64,000 nucleotides of DNA from Puccinia triticina (GCF_026914185.1 NC_070563.1:6717001-6781000), one strand, 5' to 3'; shown: positions 1 through 12,466, numbered from the stretch's first letter. Made by a program: numbers and translations. Notes: generated by a model from the sequence alone, not told the origin.

Positions 1-202
1 ACAAAAAAGGCTGCACTGAGGTTTTGGAGGTACATGCTTGGTTTGGTGAATGTTAGAGACTTGTTGGCCGAGCGGATGCACAGATTGTTTCCCTTTCAGG
101 ATGAAATGACAGTAATCACCCTGCAGCCAAACAAGCTTTGCCTCTCTTCAAGAATGATTGCCAGGCTGAGCGATCACAGATGACTTGTACTCCCACAGCA
201 AT

Positions 203-403
203 GGAGGACTTCCCGTCGGCATTTAGAGAGCTCTAGATGCCCCTATAACTCCTAAATTAAGACATCTACTAAATCAACAATCAGTGCACATGAAAGTCAT
301 GAGCTGTAGGGTTAGGAAAACATTTTCCCTTCTACCAAAAATTAAGAGTATGGGTGTGTAAATTGAGATCTGGGAGGCTCCCAGACTCGACGGGAAGTCC
401 TCC
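203..403. mobile_element. Small foldback MITE, 3-base TSD
   Basis: The two ends are inverted copies of GGAGGACTTCCCGTCG (203-218 and 388-403), and the element is directly flanked by AAT on both sides (200-202 and 404-406). The interior is AT-rich and non-coding. A 201-base non-autonomous DNA transposon is the simplest reading; the superfamily cannot be assigned from the termini alone. The flanking bases from 1 to 199 show no gene. Confidence 0.6.
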
Positions 404-436
404 AATGTTGCACTAATCTTGAGAGCTCTGCAATAA

Positions 437-633
437 GGGTGTTCAAAGTTGAAATCATAAAATTTTCAATGCATAAAATCATAAAATTATAAAACTTTCA
501 AGTGATGATTTCATATGTACCATTCTAGAAATGTTGCTCTAGTTTGAGTGCTTGGGTGCAACATATTTTTTTCAGCTTAGAATTTTATGATTTTATGGTG
601 TTATGATTTTATGCAAGTCAACTTTGAACACCC
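437..633. mobile_element. Tourist/Harbinger-like MITE, copy 1 (unfilled)
   Basis: The termini are GGGTGTTCAAAGTTGA and its inverse, flanked by the 3-base duplication TAA (434-436 and 634-636). A 3-base TWA duplication is the hallmark of PIF/Harbinger elements. The interior is very AT-rich with repeated ATAAAATC. A second, inverted copy lies at 24962-26512 and contains another transposon. Here the matching site (TTA at 577-579) is empty, so this copy serves as the pre-insertion reference. Confidence 0.8.
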
Positions 634-639
634 TAAATG

Positions 640-1885
640 AGCCTGATCTTTAGCATAAGGGTCTGTGTGAAAAAGAAAAAGCTCTCTGTGCCACAATTAT
701 TAAGGTCCACAAAGAATAAGAATGATAGCAAATGATTACAAACCACTCTCCATAATACTGAAGTACCACCATCAGTGAAGGCACAACAGTAAGTAATACA
801 GATAGGCAAGATGATCAAAAAGAGAAACAAGTCCGGTCCCTCCCCTCCACCCGTGTCTGCCGTCTTGCCCAGCCAACTCTTGTACTCCAGGATGCGCTCC
901 CAGACTAGCTTCATCATCATCTCTGCCCAACGCCCCTCCCACGTGCTTTGCTCCTCTGCACCATTTGGCCTGGCCACCCAGCCGCAGCCACCCAGGCCAG
1001 ACCTCCGATCCGCCCCAGCCGGCCGCAGTCCACAACCCAACCACCAATGCGCTCACCGAGCACTGACACCACCAACGGCGCCGCAACCTCCGCCACGTGT
1101 GCAGACCCCATTGCCGTGTGCCGCTTTCCAGCCGCCTTGCCCCCCCCCCAGAAGGCGTTTACAACAAGGATTTCAGCGAGGCCCGGGTGGGGCGGATGGC
1201 CGCCGATCGCAGCCGCCCGCGCCGGGGGCCAGCTGTCCCGCTCCAGCATCTCGGAAAGCTTGCATGCACTCTAACGCAAGCTTAACAGCCAAGCCTAGCC
1301 AAGCCTCTGGAGCGGCATTCCGGCAGCCACAGCTCCGGTCCCGGCGCGTTTCCTGCACCGAATCCGGCCCGTCTGCTCGTGCCCCCAGCGCCCTTGTGGC
1401 GCAAGAGACAGTGTCTGCGACCTTCAGGCCTGCGGGCCCTGTGCCCTCCGCGTCTGTGGGCCCTCCGAGACGGCCGGCCCGCCCGGGGAGCATTCCGGCA
1501 CGAGCGGCCACAGAGGTCTGTGGGGGGCGGCCGGGCGTGGCCTCGGCCCAGTCCTCCGCCCAGAAACACAGAAAAAGGGCACGGACAAGCGGCGCACCAG
1601 CGCGCATTTCGACCGCCCGCGGGAATCCGCCGGGGGCGCGAGGCCTTGCATTAATGTGTGCGAGTGTTATTAGTGGGGGCCCCACCGGCGTTGCGGGCCA
1701 TTGGGCCCCCCCTTGACGGGTCTGGAATCTACAAGAGTGGAGCGAGGCCACGAAGACAAGAAAGAGCCAGGCCGCGAGGAGGCGCGCCGAGCCGGGCGGG
1801 TGGCGGCCGAGAAGGGTATAGGATTATATGCGGCTCCGCCCACGCAAAAAAGGAGAAAGAAAAAGAGACAGGGGGTTAAGGGGGG
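640..1885. other. GC-rich tract without a supported gene
   Basis: About 830-1830 is strikingly GC-rich compared with its surroundings and carries overlapping open frames on both strands, the longest being 301 codons at 811-1716 on plus. None shows a recognisable domain, and the proline/arginine/alanine-rich translations are what GC-rich DNA gives in any frame. A minus-strand frame at 633-1040 contains a short stretch (around 830-950) that looks more protein-like, so a decayed or multi-exon gene cannot be excluded. The tract lies downstream of the PABA synthase stop codon. Confidence 0.4.
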
Positions 1886-4571
1886 TTAAGGGGCGCCGAG
1901 GTTGAGGGCGCGTTGGACGGCGTCGACTTTGAGCCTGACCTCGGTCCACTCGCTGTCTTTGTTCGAAAGACTGGTGATGGCGCCGCCAGCGCCGACGGAG
2001 ACCTCTGGGGCCAACATATGGGGCGCAAATGAGTGTTAGTGTCCGTCTGCGGCAGACAAAGAGAGAGAGAGAGAGAAGACGTACGGTTGTTGCGGATGAC
2101 GGCGGAGCGGATGACGACGCTCATGTCGGCGCGGCCGTCGACGGCGACGAGGCCGAGGATGCCCGAGTACGGGCCGCGGGGCCTGGCGGCTTCGAGGCGG
2201 TCGAGGATCTCGATGCTCGAGAGTTTGGGTGCGCCGGTCATGGAGCCGGGGGGGAAGGCGACGGCGAGGGCGTGGAAAGGGTTGAGGCCGGGCCGGAGGG
2301 ATCCCTGGACGGTGGAGACGAGCGAGTGGACGGTGGCGACGGTCTCGAGGCCGAACAGGCGAGAGACCTCGACCGTGCCCGGCACACAGAAGCCCAGCAG
2401 GTCGTGGCGGATCAGGTCGGTGATCATCAGGTTCTCGGCGCGCTCCTTTGGGTCGCGCTGCAGCCGCTTGGCCGCCGCCAGGTCCGCCGCCGGGTCCGCT
2501 AGCACCCGCCGGGCCGTCCCCTTGATCGGCTTCATCTCCACCCCCCCGCTCGCATCCACACGCATGAACCGCTCCGGCGACGAGCTGAGGATCGTCGTGT
2601 CGTAGCTCCCGAACCGCACGTAGGCCCCATACGGCGCAGGGTTCGCCCGGCGCAGCCCCTCGTAGCGCTCGAAGTGGCCCCCATCCCCCCCGTCATCTAG
2701 CTCGCCCCGGAACTGGGTCGTCAGACACAACTCGTACGACTCCCCCGAGACGATCTGCGTCTGGGCCAGGTCGATCGCTTTCAGGTACTCGGCCTCACTG
2801 ACGATCGACTCCAGGGCTCCGCTGGCCTTCGTCTTCGGCTGAGGGGTTTGCGGCTCGGGGAGGTTTGCACTCGGGCGAGGGGGCTGGAAGATCTCGGTGA
2901 CGGAGCGAGTCCACTGCTCGTATTCGTCCAAGGACAGCCCGACGGAGCGTGGGAAGTGTCGATGGGGATCGGGATCGGGAGATGGTCCGGTGGGCGTAGC
3001 AGTAGCAGTAGGAGGAGGCTGGAGGAGGAGGAGTGCGGAGGCGGTCCAGGTGGCGGAGGGATGGTGGAAGCTCAGGGCGGTGTTACAGAAGCCGAGCTCG
3101 GCGTCGGGCACGGCGGGCGAGGCCCGACAGGGGAGGTTGTAGTGGGCCAGCGATTCGGAGAGGAGCTCGTAGCCGATGTAGCCCATGAACCCGACGGGGG
3201 CTGCGGGGCCGTGGGGCTCGGCGGGCTCGGAGGCGGGGGGCACGGTTTCGGTGGCGGCTTGCAGCTCGTCCTGGACGGCCTGGAGCCAGTCCCAGAAGGT
3301 GGTGGCGTGCTCGAGCGGCTGCTCGGAGCCGTGGTGCTGGTCGGAGGGGAGCCGGATGGCCAGGGTCTTGCGGGCGGCGAAGTAGGAGAGCAGGACGTCG
3401 ACGGAGCCCATGTGCGAGTAGGATTCCTGCCGGCCGCCGCCAGTCGAGTGGGTTTCGGCGGGGCTGTCGGCCGAGTCTAGCCAGACGTGGCCCAGGGGGC
3501 TGCGCGGCTTGATAGAGTTCTTGAAGACCTCCTCTGGAGTGAGATGGCTGTTCTTGAAGACGAGCGAGCGGACTTGGAAGCGGGGGGCGGTGCTGGTTGG
3601 GATGGGTCGCTCGGGGTGCTGGCGGAGGAGCTCGCTGAGCTGGAGGATCTCGTCTGGCAGGGCGCTGTAGGCCTTGGCCCTGCCGAGCCCGCTCTCCGAG
3701 TTGACGTGGGCGGAGTCGGAGACGACTTGGAAGAATGAGCGAAGGATCTGTGCGCCATCGGTCGAGCATACCGACTAAAAAAAAGAGAAGATGATTTCAG
3801 CGTTCAGGAAAGAGAGAAGAGGGTGGGTTTTTTTTTTTTTTGGTTTTCTGACCTCTGGATGGAACTGGACGCTGTGGAAGGGCAGTGTTTTGTGAGCGAG
3901 GCCCATGACGGTTCTTGCCGAGGGGCCATCCTGGGCCCAGGCGGTGATGAGGAGCTGGTCGGAGATCGAGGCGGGGTCGAGGGTGAGGCTGTTGTAGCGG
4001 ACGACGGGGGTGTGCTGGCGGAGACGGTTGAGGATCCCGCGGGGGGCTCCGTGGGGGTCGAGTTCGAGTTCGAGGCTGGAGAGCTGGCCGTGGAGGACGG
4101 CGGGGGCGGGGCAGACGGCGGCGCCGTATGCGAAGCCGAGGGCCTGGTGGCCGAGACAGAGGCCGAAGGTGGGGATGGGCAGGGTGTTGCTGCGCTCGGG
4201 GGAGAAGAGGCGGGCGAAGAGGGCGGCGGGGTGCTGTGTGGTGGTGGCGGTGGTGGTGGTGCTAGTGCTAGTGAGGGCGGGGCGGCCGGGGCCTGGGCCG
4301 AGGATGATGGCGGCAAAGTGGGGGATGATGTGGCTTTCGAGGGTGGCCCTGGGGAGGAGAGATGGGTCAGCGGGGGGCTGGTCGGCGGCTGGTGTGGCTG
4401 GCGGGAGGCTTACCAGTCGCAGCTGCTGGGGCGGAGGATGAGGACGCGGCTGTCGAGCTGGGCGGTTGTGGGTGTGAGTGCGTGGAGGATGAGCTGGAGG
4501 ATGTTGCGGGTGTAGGAGTCGTCGGCATCGAGGACGAGGATCCTGGGCAGGGCGGGGGCGGGGGCGGGCAT
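1886..4571 (-). CDS. ABZ1: Bifunctional 4-amino-4-deoxychorismate (PABA) synthase
   Basis: Makes aminodeoxychorismate from chorismate and glutamine for p-aminobenzoate and folate synthesis. Four exons on minus: 4571-4414, 4348-3853, 3774-2085 and 2004-1886; they sum to 2463 bases, 820 codons plus TAA, as expected for the fused fungal enzyme. The N-terminal part is a class I glutamine amidotransferase: GLCLGHQ with the nucleophile Cys117, and FHPE with His216/Glu218 at the end of exon 2. The C-terminal part is the PabB chorismate-binding domain: PIKGT with Lys636, ENLMITDLIRHDL, FPPGSMTGAPK and GPYSGILG. PIKGT (not PIAGT) separates ADC synthase from anthranilate synthase. The start at 4571 is chosen because the frame then reads straight into RILVLDADDSYTRN; an ATG at 4644 lies in another frame. 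The exon 2 donor is GTCAGA, a weak site. Upstream DNA is a GGGGCT microsatellite. Confidence 0.93.
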
Positions 4572-4574
4572 GGC

Positions 4575-4636
4575 TGGGCTGTGGGGGGTGCTGGTGCTGG
4601 GGCTGGGGCTGGGGCTGGGGCTGGTGCTGGCTGGGG
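4575..4636. repeat. GGGGCT/GGTGCT microsatellite at a translation start
   Basis: Short imperfect hexamer repeats (GGGGCT and GGTGCT units) lie just upstream of the PABA synthase start codon, inside the presumed 5' untranslated region. They give open frames in every phase, which is why longer but unsupported N-termini can be drawn here. Confidence 0.6.
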
Positions 4637-5626
4637 AGGAGCATGGTGGTGGTCAGGAGGAGGGTCGACTGGAGCGCGACAGCTGTACATATGATTCCTG
4701 TCCGGGCGAACCAGCCATCGTCTCAGGGGCAAGCACCCTAATAATCACTGGGGTGCAGTTCAGTTTGTGTGTCGACCCCCTCATGTTACATATTTATGTA
4801 CATTGCAAAAAATTCAACTGGGTTGTTTGACATGCAAATTGCCGACCAACAAGCTTGCCAGCTAAAAAATCACACCAAAAATTTGTCCATGATGGCATGG
4901 TCATACCAACATTCAACCAGAGTGCAATTGAAGACTGCCTGTGTTGGTTGTTTGACATCCCAACTCAAAAAGAGGCCATATTGTTTTTCATGGAGTAGTG
5001 GTGATTTTGCGGATTTCGAAATTCAGGGGGAGTGCAATTGCTGCAAAAATGGGAGACGTGCCAAGTTGGGTTGTTTTTCAGGACAGGGGAGGACACTCAC
5101 GGCCACAAGACCACCAGTGATTTAACCGGGCATAGAAGGCTACCAAAAGCAACAAAAGCTTCGAAAATGAAAACTGTTCCAAATGGATACACAACACCTT
5201 CCAGATATCCTTGTTTTTTCGGTGTGCGTATAGCATATGTGAAGCGGGATCCGTAGCCGATGACGGATGGAGCCTGAGTTGATCACAAGACACTGGATCG
5301 CGGGTGGTGGGCTGAGCCTGTAGATACATGGGCCAACCAAAGCAAACAAACCAAAAAGAAAACAACATCAAAGAGGACTCTAGACAGAAGCATCGCCCGG
5401 AAGAAGAGAGGCAAGAGTTGTGTAGGCAGAGATCTAATAATTTTTCTTCTTCTTTTGTTTGGACTTAAGAAGAGCATCGTTAATATTGAATCGCATACAC
5501 GTGGACCATGGCATTTTTACTTCTAGTGGGCTACGGTGATATACATCTATCGGGTAATAGAGAACATCTTTCGAAAGCAGTTTATATTCAAAGAAGATAG
5601 AAGAAAGGTAGGGGGGGACAAATGAT
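4637..5626. other. Intergenic region between PABA synthase and PGK
   Basis: This stretch lies upstream of the PABA synthase start and downstream of the PGK stop. I see no domain-bearing frame, no terminal inverted repeats and no RNA gene. Both neighbours are on minus, so it should hold the PABA synthase promoter and the PGK 3' end, but no specific element can be pointed to. Confidence 0.5.
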
Positions 5627-7472
5627 CTATTTCTTCTCACTCAAGTTGGCCACACCAGGTAGGTTCTAACATACGGCAGGACGACACAAAAGCATACGAG
5701 AAGGAAATGCGTTAGTGGTTGAATAAACGGCACATTTTTCAAATAAAATACGAGGTAAGATGCACGAACCTTTCCCTCTAGAAGCTCAAGACTGGCGCCT
5801 CCTCCGGTACTGACATGAGACAGCTTGTCTTCAGCACCATACTCTGTGACAACCACATTTTATAACAAATCGGCAGTCAATGATAGATTCCTGAAGGTTT
5901 GTTTTGAAGATCCCTCACTTTTGCAGACAGTAGCGGTATCTCCACCTCCTACGATCACCGTAGCACCCTTTTCACAAGCTTCAATGCAAGAGTCTAGCAT
6001 GGCCTTCGAGCCTTCGGCAAAGTTGTCGAACTCGAAAACACCGGCGGGGCCATTCCAGAGAATGGTCTTGGAGCCTAGAAGAAAGTTGGATTCACAGCCA
6101 AACGACTCATGATCAGAGTCACCCGACATATCTTTTGGAGACAGACTTAACAAAAAAAATAAAACGAACTGAGAATAGCTTTCTTGAATTCTTCTCGACT
6201 GGCCGGACCAGCATCAAGGCCCATCCATCCCTTGGGAACACCTTCGGCATCAGTCACCGTCTTTCGTGCAGCATCCTTGTCGAACTTATCACCGCAGATA
6301 TAGTCGATGGGGAAGATCAATTCGACCTTGTTCTTTTTCGCCTTGGCTACCAAGTCGTGCACCTTCTTGCTCCCATCTTCGTCAAAGAGCGAGTTCCCTA
6401 TCTCGACCGAGTTGATGATCTTCTTGAATGTGAAGGCCATCCCTCCGCAAACGATCAACTTGTTTACCTACACACATGTCCAATGATTCTGAGAAATTGG
6501 GAACAATCTTTATCCTGTTCCAAGACACAAAGCGCGAATAAGCGTACCTTATCAAGTAAATTCTCGATCAATTGGATCTTATCGGAAATCTTAGCGCCAC
6601 CTAGGATAGCCAAGAAAGGCGGCTCTGGTTTCTCTAATACCTTGCTGAAGAATTCCAACTCTTTCTTCATCAAGAAGCCAGCCAGTCTAGGCTCGCCCTT
6701 GAATCCGACCACTGAGGAGTGGGCCCGATGGGCGGTCCCGAAAGCATCGTTGATGTAAAGGTCGGCAAGCTTGGTTAAGGATGATCGGAAGCCATCGACG
6801 GCCTCCGGACTAGCCTTGGTCTTCTCTCCAGTCACATCATCCTTCTTCGAGCCTTCCTCCTCCAAATGGAATCGAAGGTTCTCGAGCAGGAACACTTGTC
6901 CATTTTTCCCTGCCCCGACCTTCTCTTCTACCTTGGGTCCAACACATTCATCAATGAAACTAGAGAAAAGGTGGCGTTTTTTTTTTTTTTCAGTCAGTCA
7001 GAATTTGGACAGATGATATAGATGTAGGAAATGAAGAATGTCTGGCAGAAAAGCAAAGCACTAGCTTAAGAGGATGGGAGTAACTCACGTGACATCCTTT
7101 CCCAGCACTTTTTGGAGCTCCTCGGCCACGGGGCGGAGGGTGTATTTCGAGTTGGGGGCGCCGTTGGGGCGGCCGAGGTGGCTGCAAAGGATGACAGCTT
7201 GGCAGCCGTGTTCGATGACGTATTTGATCGTAGGGAGGGCGGCGACAATCCGGGCATTATTGGTGATCTGGCCGGAGGTCTTGTCCTGTGGGACGTTGAA
7301 GTCCACCCGAATCAGCACTCGCTTCCCTTTGATCTCTCCTGCTGGGAGATCGGTGATGGTTTTCTTGGATGACAGTCTGCTTGCTCGAAAGGTAAAAGAT
7401 CGTTAGCCTAAACCTTTCGGAGTGTCTGAAGTTCTGGCGGGGTCATGAAAAAACAAGTTCAACTGACGACAT
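5627..7472 (-). CDS. PGK1: Phosphoglycerate kinase
   Basis: Glycolytic enzyme that transfers phosphate from 1,3-bisphosphoglycerate to ADP in the cytosol. Seven exons on minus: 7472-7468, 7376-7089, 6959-6548, 6467-6170, 6074-5919, 5843-5770 and 5665-5627. They total 1272 bases, 423 codons plus TAG, matching the family length. Signatures in order: [13 protein letters not shown] near the N-terminus, [50 protein letters not shown] and [16 protein letters not shown]. The first exon is only five bases (ATGTC); joining it to the second gives MSLSSK, the usual fungal start, and no other start restores this. The GGMAFTF element is preceded by Cys where Gly is common. The donor of intron 4 is GTTCGT, off consensus. 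The gene appears intact. Confidence 0.95.
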
Positions 7473-8060
7473 TTTTTTTTTTTGGTTGGAATGCTTTCAA
7501 GATAGCTGTTGCGTATATATAGATACAAATTCCCTCTTGATCAGTCCTCCTTACTTTCTTAGTTTGATGTTGGATGGTAGAGAGGGATAGCTCACCTATT
7601 ATTTTTTCTTGTGGTGTTTGTATGGTGTTGCAAGCTCCGTTGTTGACCGAGTCTGCCGGGCTGGACACTCGGCAAATATCGCCGGTGCGTTGGGGAATCG
7701 GGACAATTACGTCATCGGACCACCCAAACAACAGCACGGACCCCTTCGCAGCATTATGTACTGCAGGACCAACTTCACCAATGGAGCTGTTGTTTCCTTG
7801 TTCTCAGGGAGTTGACAATCATTTTAACCTGTTTAACGTCAAAAGTTGGCGTACAATGGACTCAGGCCACATGTACTGCCCCTTTCCGGGCAAAGAGAAA
7901 AGTAAACACGCCAGAAAGCCAGATTTTGTTCTTGTGTTACACATCCTTCTGCTTTCTCTCCCTCAATCAAAAATCAAAACACTTGTCCATTTTTTTGTTA
8001 TGGCACTTTTCTCATGATCAAGGGAAAAGCAGGGCAAGATCAAGGGGGGTTTAGGGCAGG
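7473..8060. promoter_or_regulatory. Upstream region of PGK with a TATA-like site
   Basis: On the minus strand an A-rich run precedes the PGK ATG directly and a TATATATA-like stretch lies at about 7513-7521, some 40 bases upstream. Strong glycolytic promoters often carry such a box, but the short distance would leave a very short leader, so the assignment is tentative. No gene was recognised between here and 8066. Confidence 0.3.
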
Positions 8061-8066
8061 TGTAGA

Positions 8067-8300
8067 GTGGCCGTAAAATGTATCCAAGCAGTCCTCAAAC
8101 AGGGAGGTGTCAAGGGAATCATGGGTCATTCTTTCAGGGTCAGAGGGGCTTCATTGCGGAATGCAGGCATCTCAACGGAGGATATCTGTGATTTAGGAAG
8201 ATGGACATCGTTCTGCTATAAGCTTTATATTAGAGAACACAAGACAAGAACTCCTCAGGATGGAATGCCATATGGAAAGACTGGGTTTTGTGTCAACTAG
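8067..8300 (+). pseudogene. Tyrosine recombinase C-terminal fragment (Crypton/DIRS-like)
   Basis: About 75 codons carry the C-terminal catalytic signature of tyrosine recombinases: GHSFRVRGAS (the H-x-x-R box), a following LGRW segment, and YKLYIREH with a candidate nucleophile tyrosine at the expected spacing. Such recombinases are encoded by Crypton DNA transposons and DIRS-type retroelements in fungi. The N-terminal half, including the first catalytic arginine, is not found upstream and there is no ATG start, so this is a fragment. Which of the two element types it came from cannot be decided here. Confidence 0.55.
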
Positions 8301-11270
8301 TTCTAGTAGTCACAATGGTCTAAGGGCACATATCAAGGGTTTCTTTATAAATAGCGATGCAGCATTAGCACTGTTCACGTAAGAAATATATGACCATGCA
8401 CCACGGATGTTTGCTCAGCACTTGCATGCAAGTGCCTTCACCCCTCTCTTTAGGAACCCTTTAAGATCTCTTTAAGGACTTGGCTCCAAGTGATGTGTAA
8501 TTTTGTGCTGAATTTTTGCTGAAGTTATGCTGAATGTTTGTTGGAAAGGGTCTGATATCATATTGATACCAACTGCAACTTGACCATATAAATTACTTTA
8601 ACTCTTTGAAAACATATGTACAACCACACTGCAAGGAATTGTCGACTGCTTGGCAGAAACAATAGTTTCTCATATTACTACTATATAATATATTTTGATC
8701 AATCATGGGGTTATACCAGGGGAGCTTGCTCAGCACTTGCATGCAATTCAAATCATTCAATAATTTTTTCAACCTTTTAAACTTACTTCCGGAACTCTAT
8801 CAGCAAGTTACACTTGATTTCCACTCAATTAACTGGTGGTCATTCCATGCTGAATTAATGTTGAATCAATGCTGAATTTAGCTCAAGGCAAGTTTGAGAT
8901 GGGTTCAATCTGGCTTGAGACTGAATTCTAAGGCTCTTGTGAGGATAAAAAAAAATTTTCCATGACAAGATCTTGTCAACTTGAATTCCCAAATGTCCAG
9001 GAGATATTCCTAAACTTCTTGTGAAAGGGTAAAATTCACCCTTCTGAGGTTTAGAAGATGCTCAAGATAAATCCTTGAAGCTTACAGAGAGTCATTTCAT
9101 AATGAATAAAGCTGTAGATAAACTTGATATGTGAGCTTGGAAAAGAGAAAATCTTTGGCAAAATTCTAGATTCATCCATTGTTTAAAATGAATTTCAATC
9201 TGAACACAAAGATTCAGTAGTAAATTTTAAAAAGTTTTGATGTATGAAACATTTAACGGTGAATTTTTGGTGTGTTTTCTCTAAAATTGAATTCCTCTCT
9301 AACAGTTCTTTTAGATTGAATCTTCATTACTCTCTGGGCCAGTTTTCCAGTACGCATGCATTTCCCAGGTTGGGTCTGCTTGACATGATGAGTGGACAAT
9401 CTTGGGTATCAATTTCAATCTCAACATGTTATTCTTACTCAAATTTCTGTGGCTCTCTGGGCTAATTTTATATTGAATCATCATATTCTAGATTGGCTCC
9501 CTTTGATTGTTTCAGGAATGATGTGGGGAGTAGTGTTTTGAAATATTTGCTATTAATTGAATGTGCATCATTTTCCATGCCAGTTTTCCCACCTGCAGAT
9601 GCTGTATTGGTTCTGCTTGACATGTTGTGTCAATGGCCCGCAAGCAATCAGCTCTGCAAGAATTCCAAGAGCCTCAGCTGGTGTTTTCTTTGGCTGAAAT
9701 CCAAACCTTGAGAAATTCAACATGTGAAGGAGCCTACCCAAAACAAGAGCAAACATTACAAGGTTTCTCAGGAGTGTGGTAGCAAGAACAATTGTAAAAG
9801 ATACAAGCGGAAATCTTACCATCAGGTTTCAACTAGCAGACATTCTTTATTCCTCAAAGGAAATCAAGAAGAATAAAAGATCAGCTTGGTTAACAGGGTA
9901 TCCCCATGATTTTTTTTTGGTTGCAAGTTGGTTGTCTGATTCTTCAAGGTTAGCTGTTACATGAACAAATTGTAGCAAAAAATCACAAGGCTTAGATACA
10001 ATTAGGCAACACTTATCAAGGATGAAAATATGGTTACTGAAAATGTGACACAAAAATGCATGGAAGCAAACAGCCTGTGATTCATAGTCAAAAGCAACAT
10101 CCCAGAAGTGATCTGGTTCACCATTTCTGAGATTTTCAATGGTTGAATCAACATATAGCAAGATGTGTCTCTGGAAAACTATAAGAAGAAGAATCATATT
10201 TACGCCTCAAGTCATTATGTTCACTTTGATTTAAGGAAAGAATTTGTACAAGACTCAAAAATCTGGTTGTGATTGATTTATATGTTGGGTAGAAGAGGGA
10301 TTTGACATGCAAGTTGATTTCAAATTCCAATTTTTACTTCAAGTTTGTTGGGCGGAATGGGGTCTTTGAATGGTGCTGATGTTTAAAGAGAGTATCTTTT
10401 TTTATCTGGCTGGTAGTGGCTGAGCCTGTGTTTAAATTGAAGCAGACCGTTTGAAAATTTCATATTTAAGTTCCATTTGAGAATGATGAATGCGTGTATT
10501 GGCAATCCCCAATTCAGTCCATTCAAAATGATCAGGGATGTGAGATCTCTCTTCTAATTTATTGGCAGAAATGGGCTTTGGGTATGAGGTGGAGTGGCTC
10601 TACCATTTGCTGGTTGATTCTTGAAATGGCAACATATAACATTTACATGCTTGGAAGTGGGTGGTGTAGCCACCTTGGAATATAGTTGCAAATTCTTTTT
10701 GTGTGCCGTAACTGGCTCCCTGAAGCAAATTTTCCAAATTTTCTTTTTTTTGGTGGGGGTTTAAGGGCAAGCCATGCACAAGTGAATTGAGGCATGTTGA
10801 ATCACCCTGAATTCCAACTTCCACTGCACATGGATCTTTCAGAAAAAAAATATGGATTGATTCAATTCAGAATGAGGATTAACAATTTTCAAGATACTCA
10901 AGGCGTGAATTTTGAATCTGTGAGTTGTTGTGTAGTGAATTAGATGCCAAGTTTATAAAAAACTGTCTTTCCAGAAGGATCACAGTTTTTCACATTTTTC
11001 TGGTTTACTGCCCCATTTTCTTCTCCCTGATTCAAGAAATATTTTTAAATAAAGAAAAAAATAACATATCTGACTTACAATTGACATTGCTCCAAAGTTT
11101 GAGTCTGAACTACTGTTGATTAGCCTGGAATTTAGGAATTTCTGTCTTCCCAAGTTGTGTTACTATTGTTTTCCTCTTCAGACTCCTTTCTATTGTAAAA
11201 ATATAGTGATTTAATTCCTTGTTGAATTGAACTTTTAGTTTGTTTTGGTTTTGAAGCTGCTGACTTGAAT
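8301..11270. other. AT-rich gene-free region
   Basis: Mostly AT-rich sequence with no frame that shows a domain. The only clear structure is a perfect 18-base palindrome GCACTTGCATGCAAGTGC at 8418-8435, next to a motif (GTTTGCTCAGCACTTGC) that recurs at about 8728-8746 and, inverted, at about 14648-14680. A minus-strand frame at 9568-9822 has a short protein-like stretch but no recognisable family. Confidence 0.5.
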
Positions 11271-11392
11271 TGGTGTGTGTCACACCAACATACGGCCGTA
11301 CGTTTGTGTGACAAGGGGGATCAACAGGGGGCATTACACTTTGCGCCTCAGAGCGGCTTACATAAGCTCCTCGATTGAATATATCTTCAACC

Positions 11393-12466
11393 CACCATTT
11401 GATGGCCAACCACTGGGTGGAGTATACCACGCTCCGCTCGATGGACAGCAATCAAGCGGAGTATGTATCCCACCCAATGGCCGGCCATCAACTGGAATGT
11501 GTACTCCACTAGTGATGACCGGCCATTGGGTCCTGTGCACGCCACTCCATGACCGGCCATCAAGCGGCGTACTGGGTTTTAATGTGGCTTGATGGCCATT
11601 GAGCGGATTACAGACCCTTGTACTCAATGACCGAGGTGTAGTGCACCCCCCTCAATGACCTGTCTGTACCGGTCATTGAGAGGACATGAGACTCCCCTCA
11701 ATGACTTGCACAGACCGGTAATCGAGAGGAGATGTTACTCCCCTCAATGGCTGGTACGGACTGGTCATTGATATGAATTATTCCCCTTGATGACCTGTAT
11801 CGACCGGTCATCAAGAGGTGTAAGTGCCCTTGATGAACGGCACAGACTGATGATCGTTGAGGGGAGGTGCTACTCCTCTTGATGACCCGTATAGACCGGT
11901 CATCAAGAGGTGGAACGTGCCCTTGATGACCGGCACAGACTAGTCATCGAGGGGAGGTGTTACTCCTCTTGATGACCTGGACGGACATCAAGGGGAGAGA
12001 GGAGTAACACCTCCTGTTGATGACCGGTCTGTACCGGTCATTGAGAGGTGTGAGTCCCCTCAATGACCGGCACAATCCGGTCATCGAGAGGTTTGAGTCC
12101 CCTCAATGACTGGCACAGACCATTCATCGAGAGGAGGTGTGAATCTCCTCAATGCCAGTCTGTACCGGTCATTGGGGGGAATCACACCTCTCAATGACCT
12201 GTACACACCTGTCATTGAGGTGTGACTCCCCTCGATGACCAGCACGGGCCAGTCATCAAGAGGAGGTGTGAACCTCCTCAATCCCGGTCTGTGCTGGTCA
12301 TTGGGGGGAATCACTCCTCTCGATGACCTGTACACACCGGTCATCAAGAGGTGTGAGTCCCCTTGATGACCGGCATGGACCAGTCATTGAGAGGAGATTC
12401 GACTCCAATCAAGATTTTTTTCTTTTGCCCCCGTGGTGTACCGGTGATCAAGAGGTGTCAGCGGGC
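11393..12466. repeat. Palindromic minisatellite array A1
   Basis: Tandem, imperfect units, each an inverted repeat of the type ATGACCGG-loop-CCGGTCAT joined by GAG/CTC-rich spacers such as TCGAGAGGAGGTGTGACTCC. The loops here are mainly TCTGTA and CACAGA-like. The left end, up to about 11600, is more diverged. Every unit can fold into a hairpin on either strand. Open frames crossing the array are a product of the unit length and are not called as genes. Related arrays lie at 25283-26145, 37185-38870, 61766-62484 and 62945-63672. Confidence 0.85.

Noticed and set aside
811..1716. A 301-codon open frame on plus
   Set aside because: It lies in GC-rich DNA where all frames are open, it is Pro/Arg/Ala-rich without any domain, and overlapping frames of similar quality exist on minus.
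11393..12466. CRISPR-like array
   Set aside because: The repeats are palindromic, but there are no unique spacers of constant size and no cas genes, and the genome is eukaryotic.
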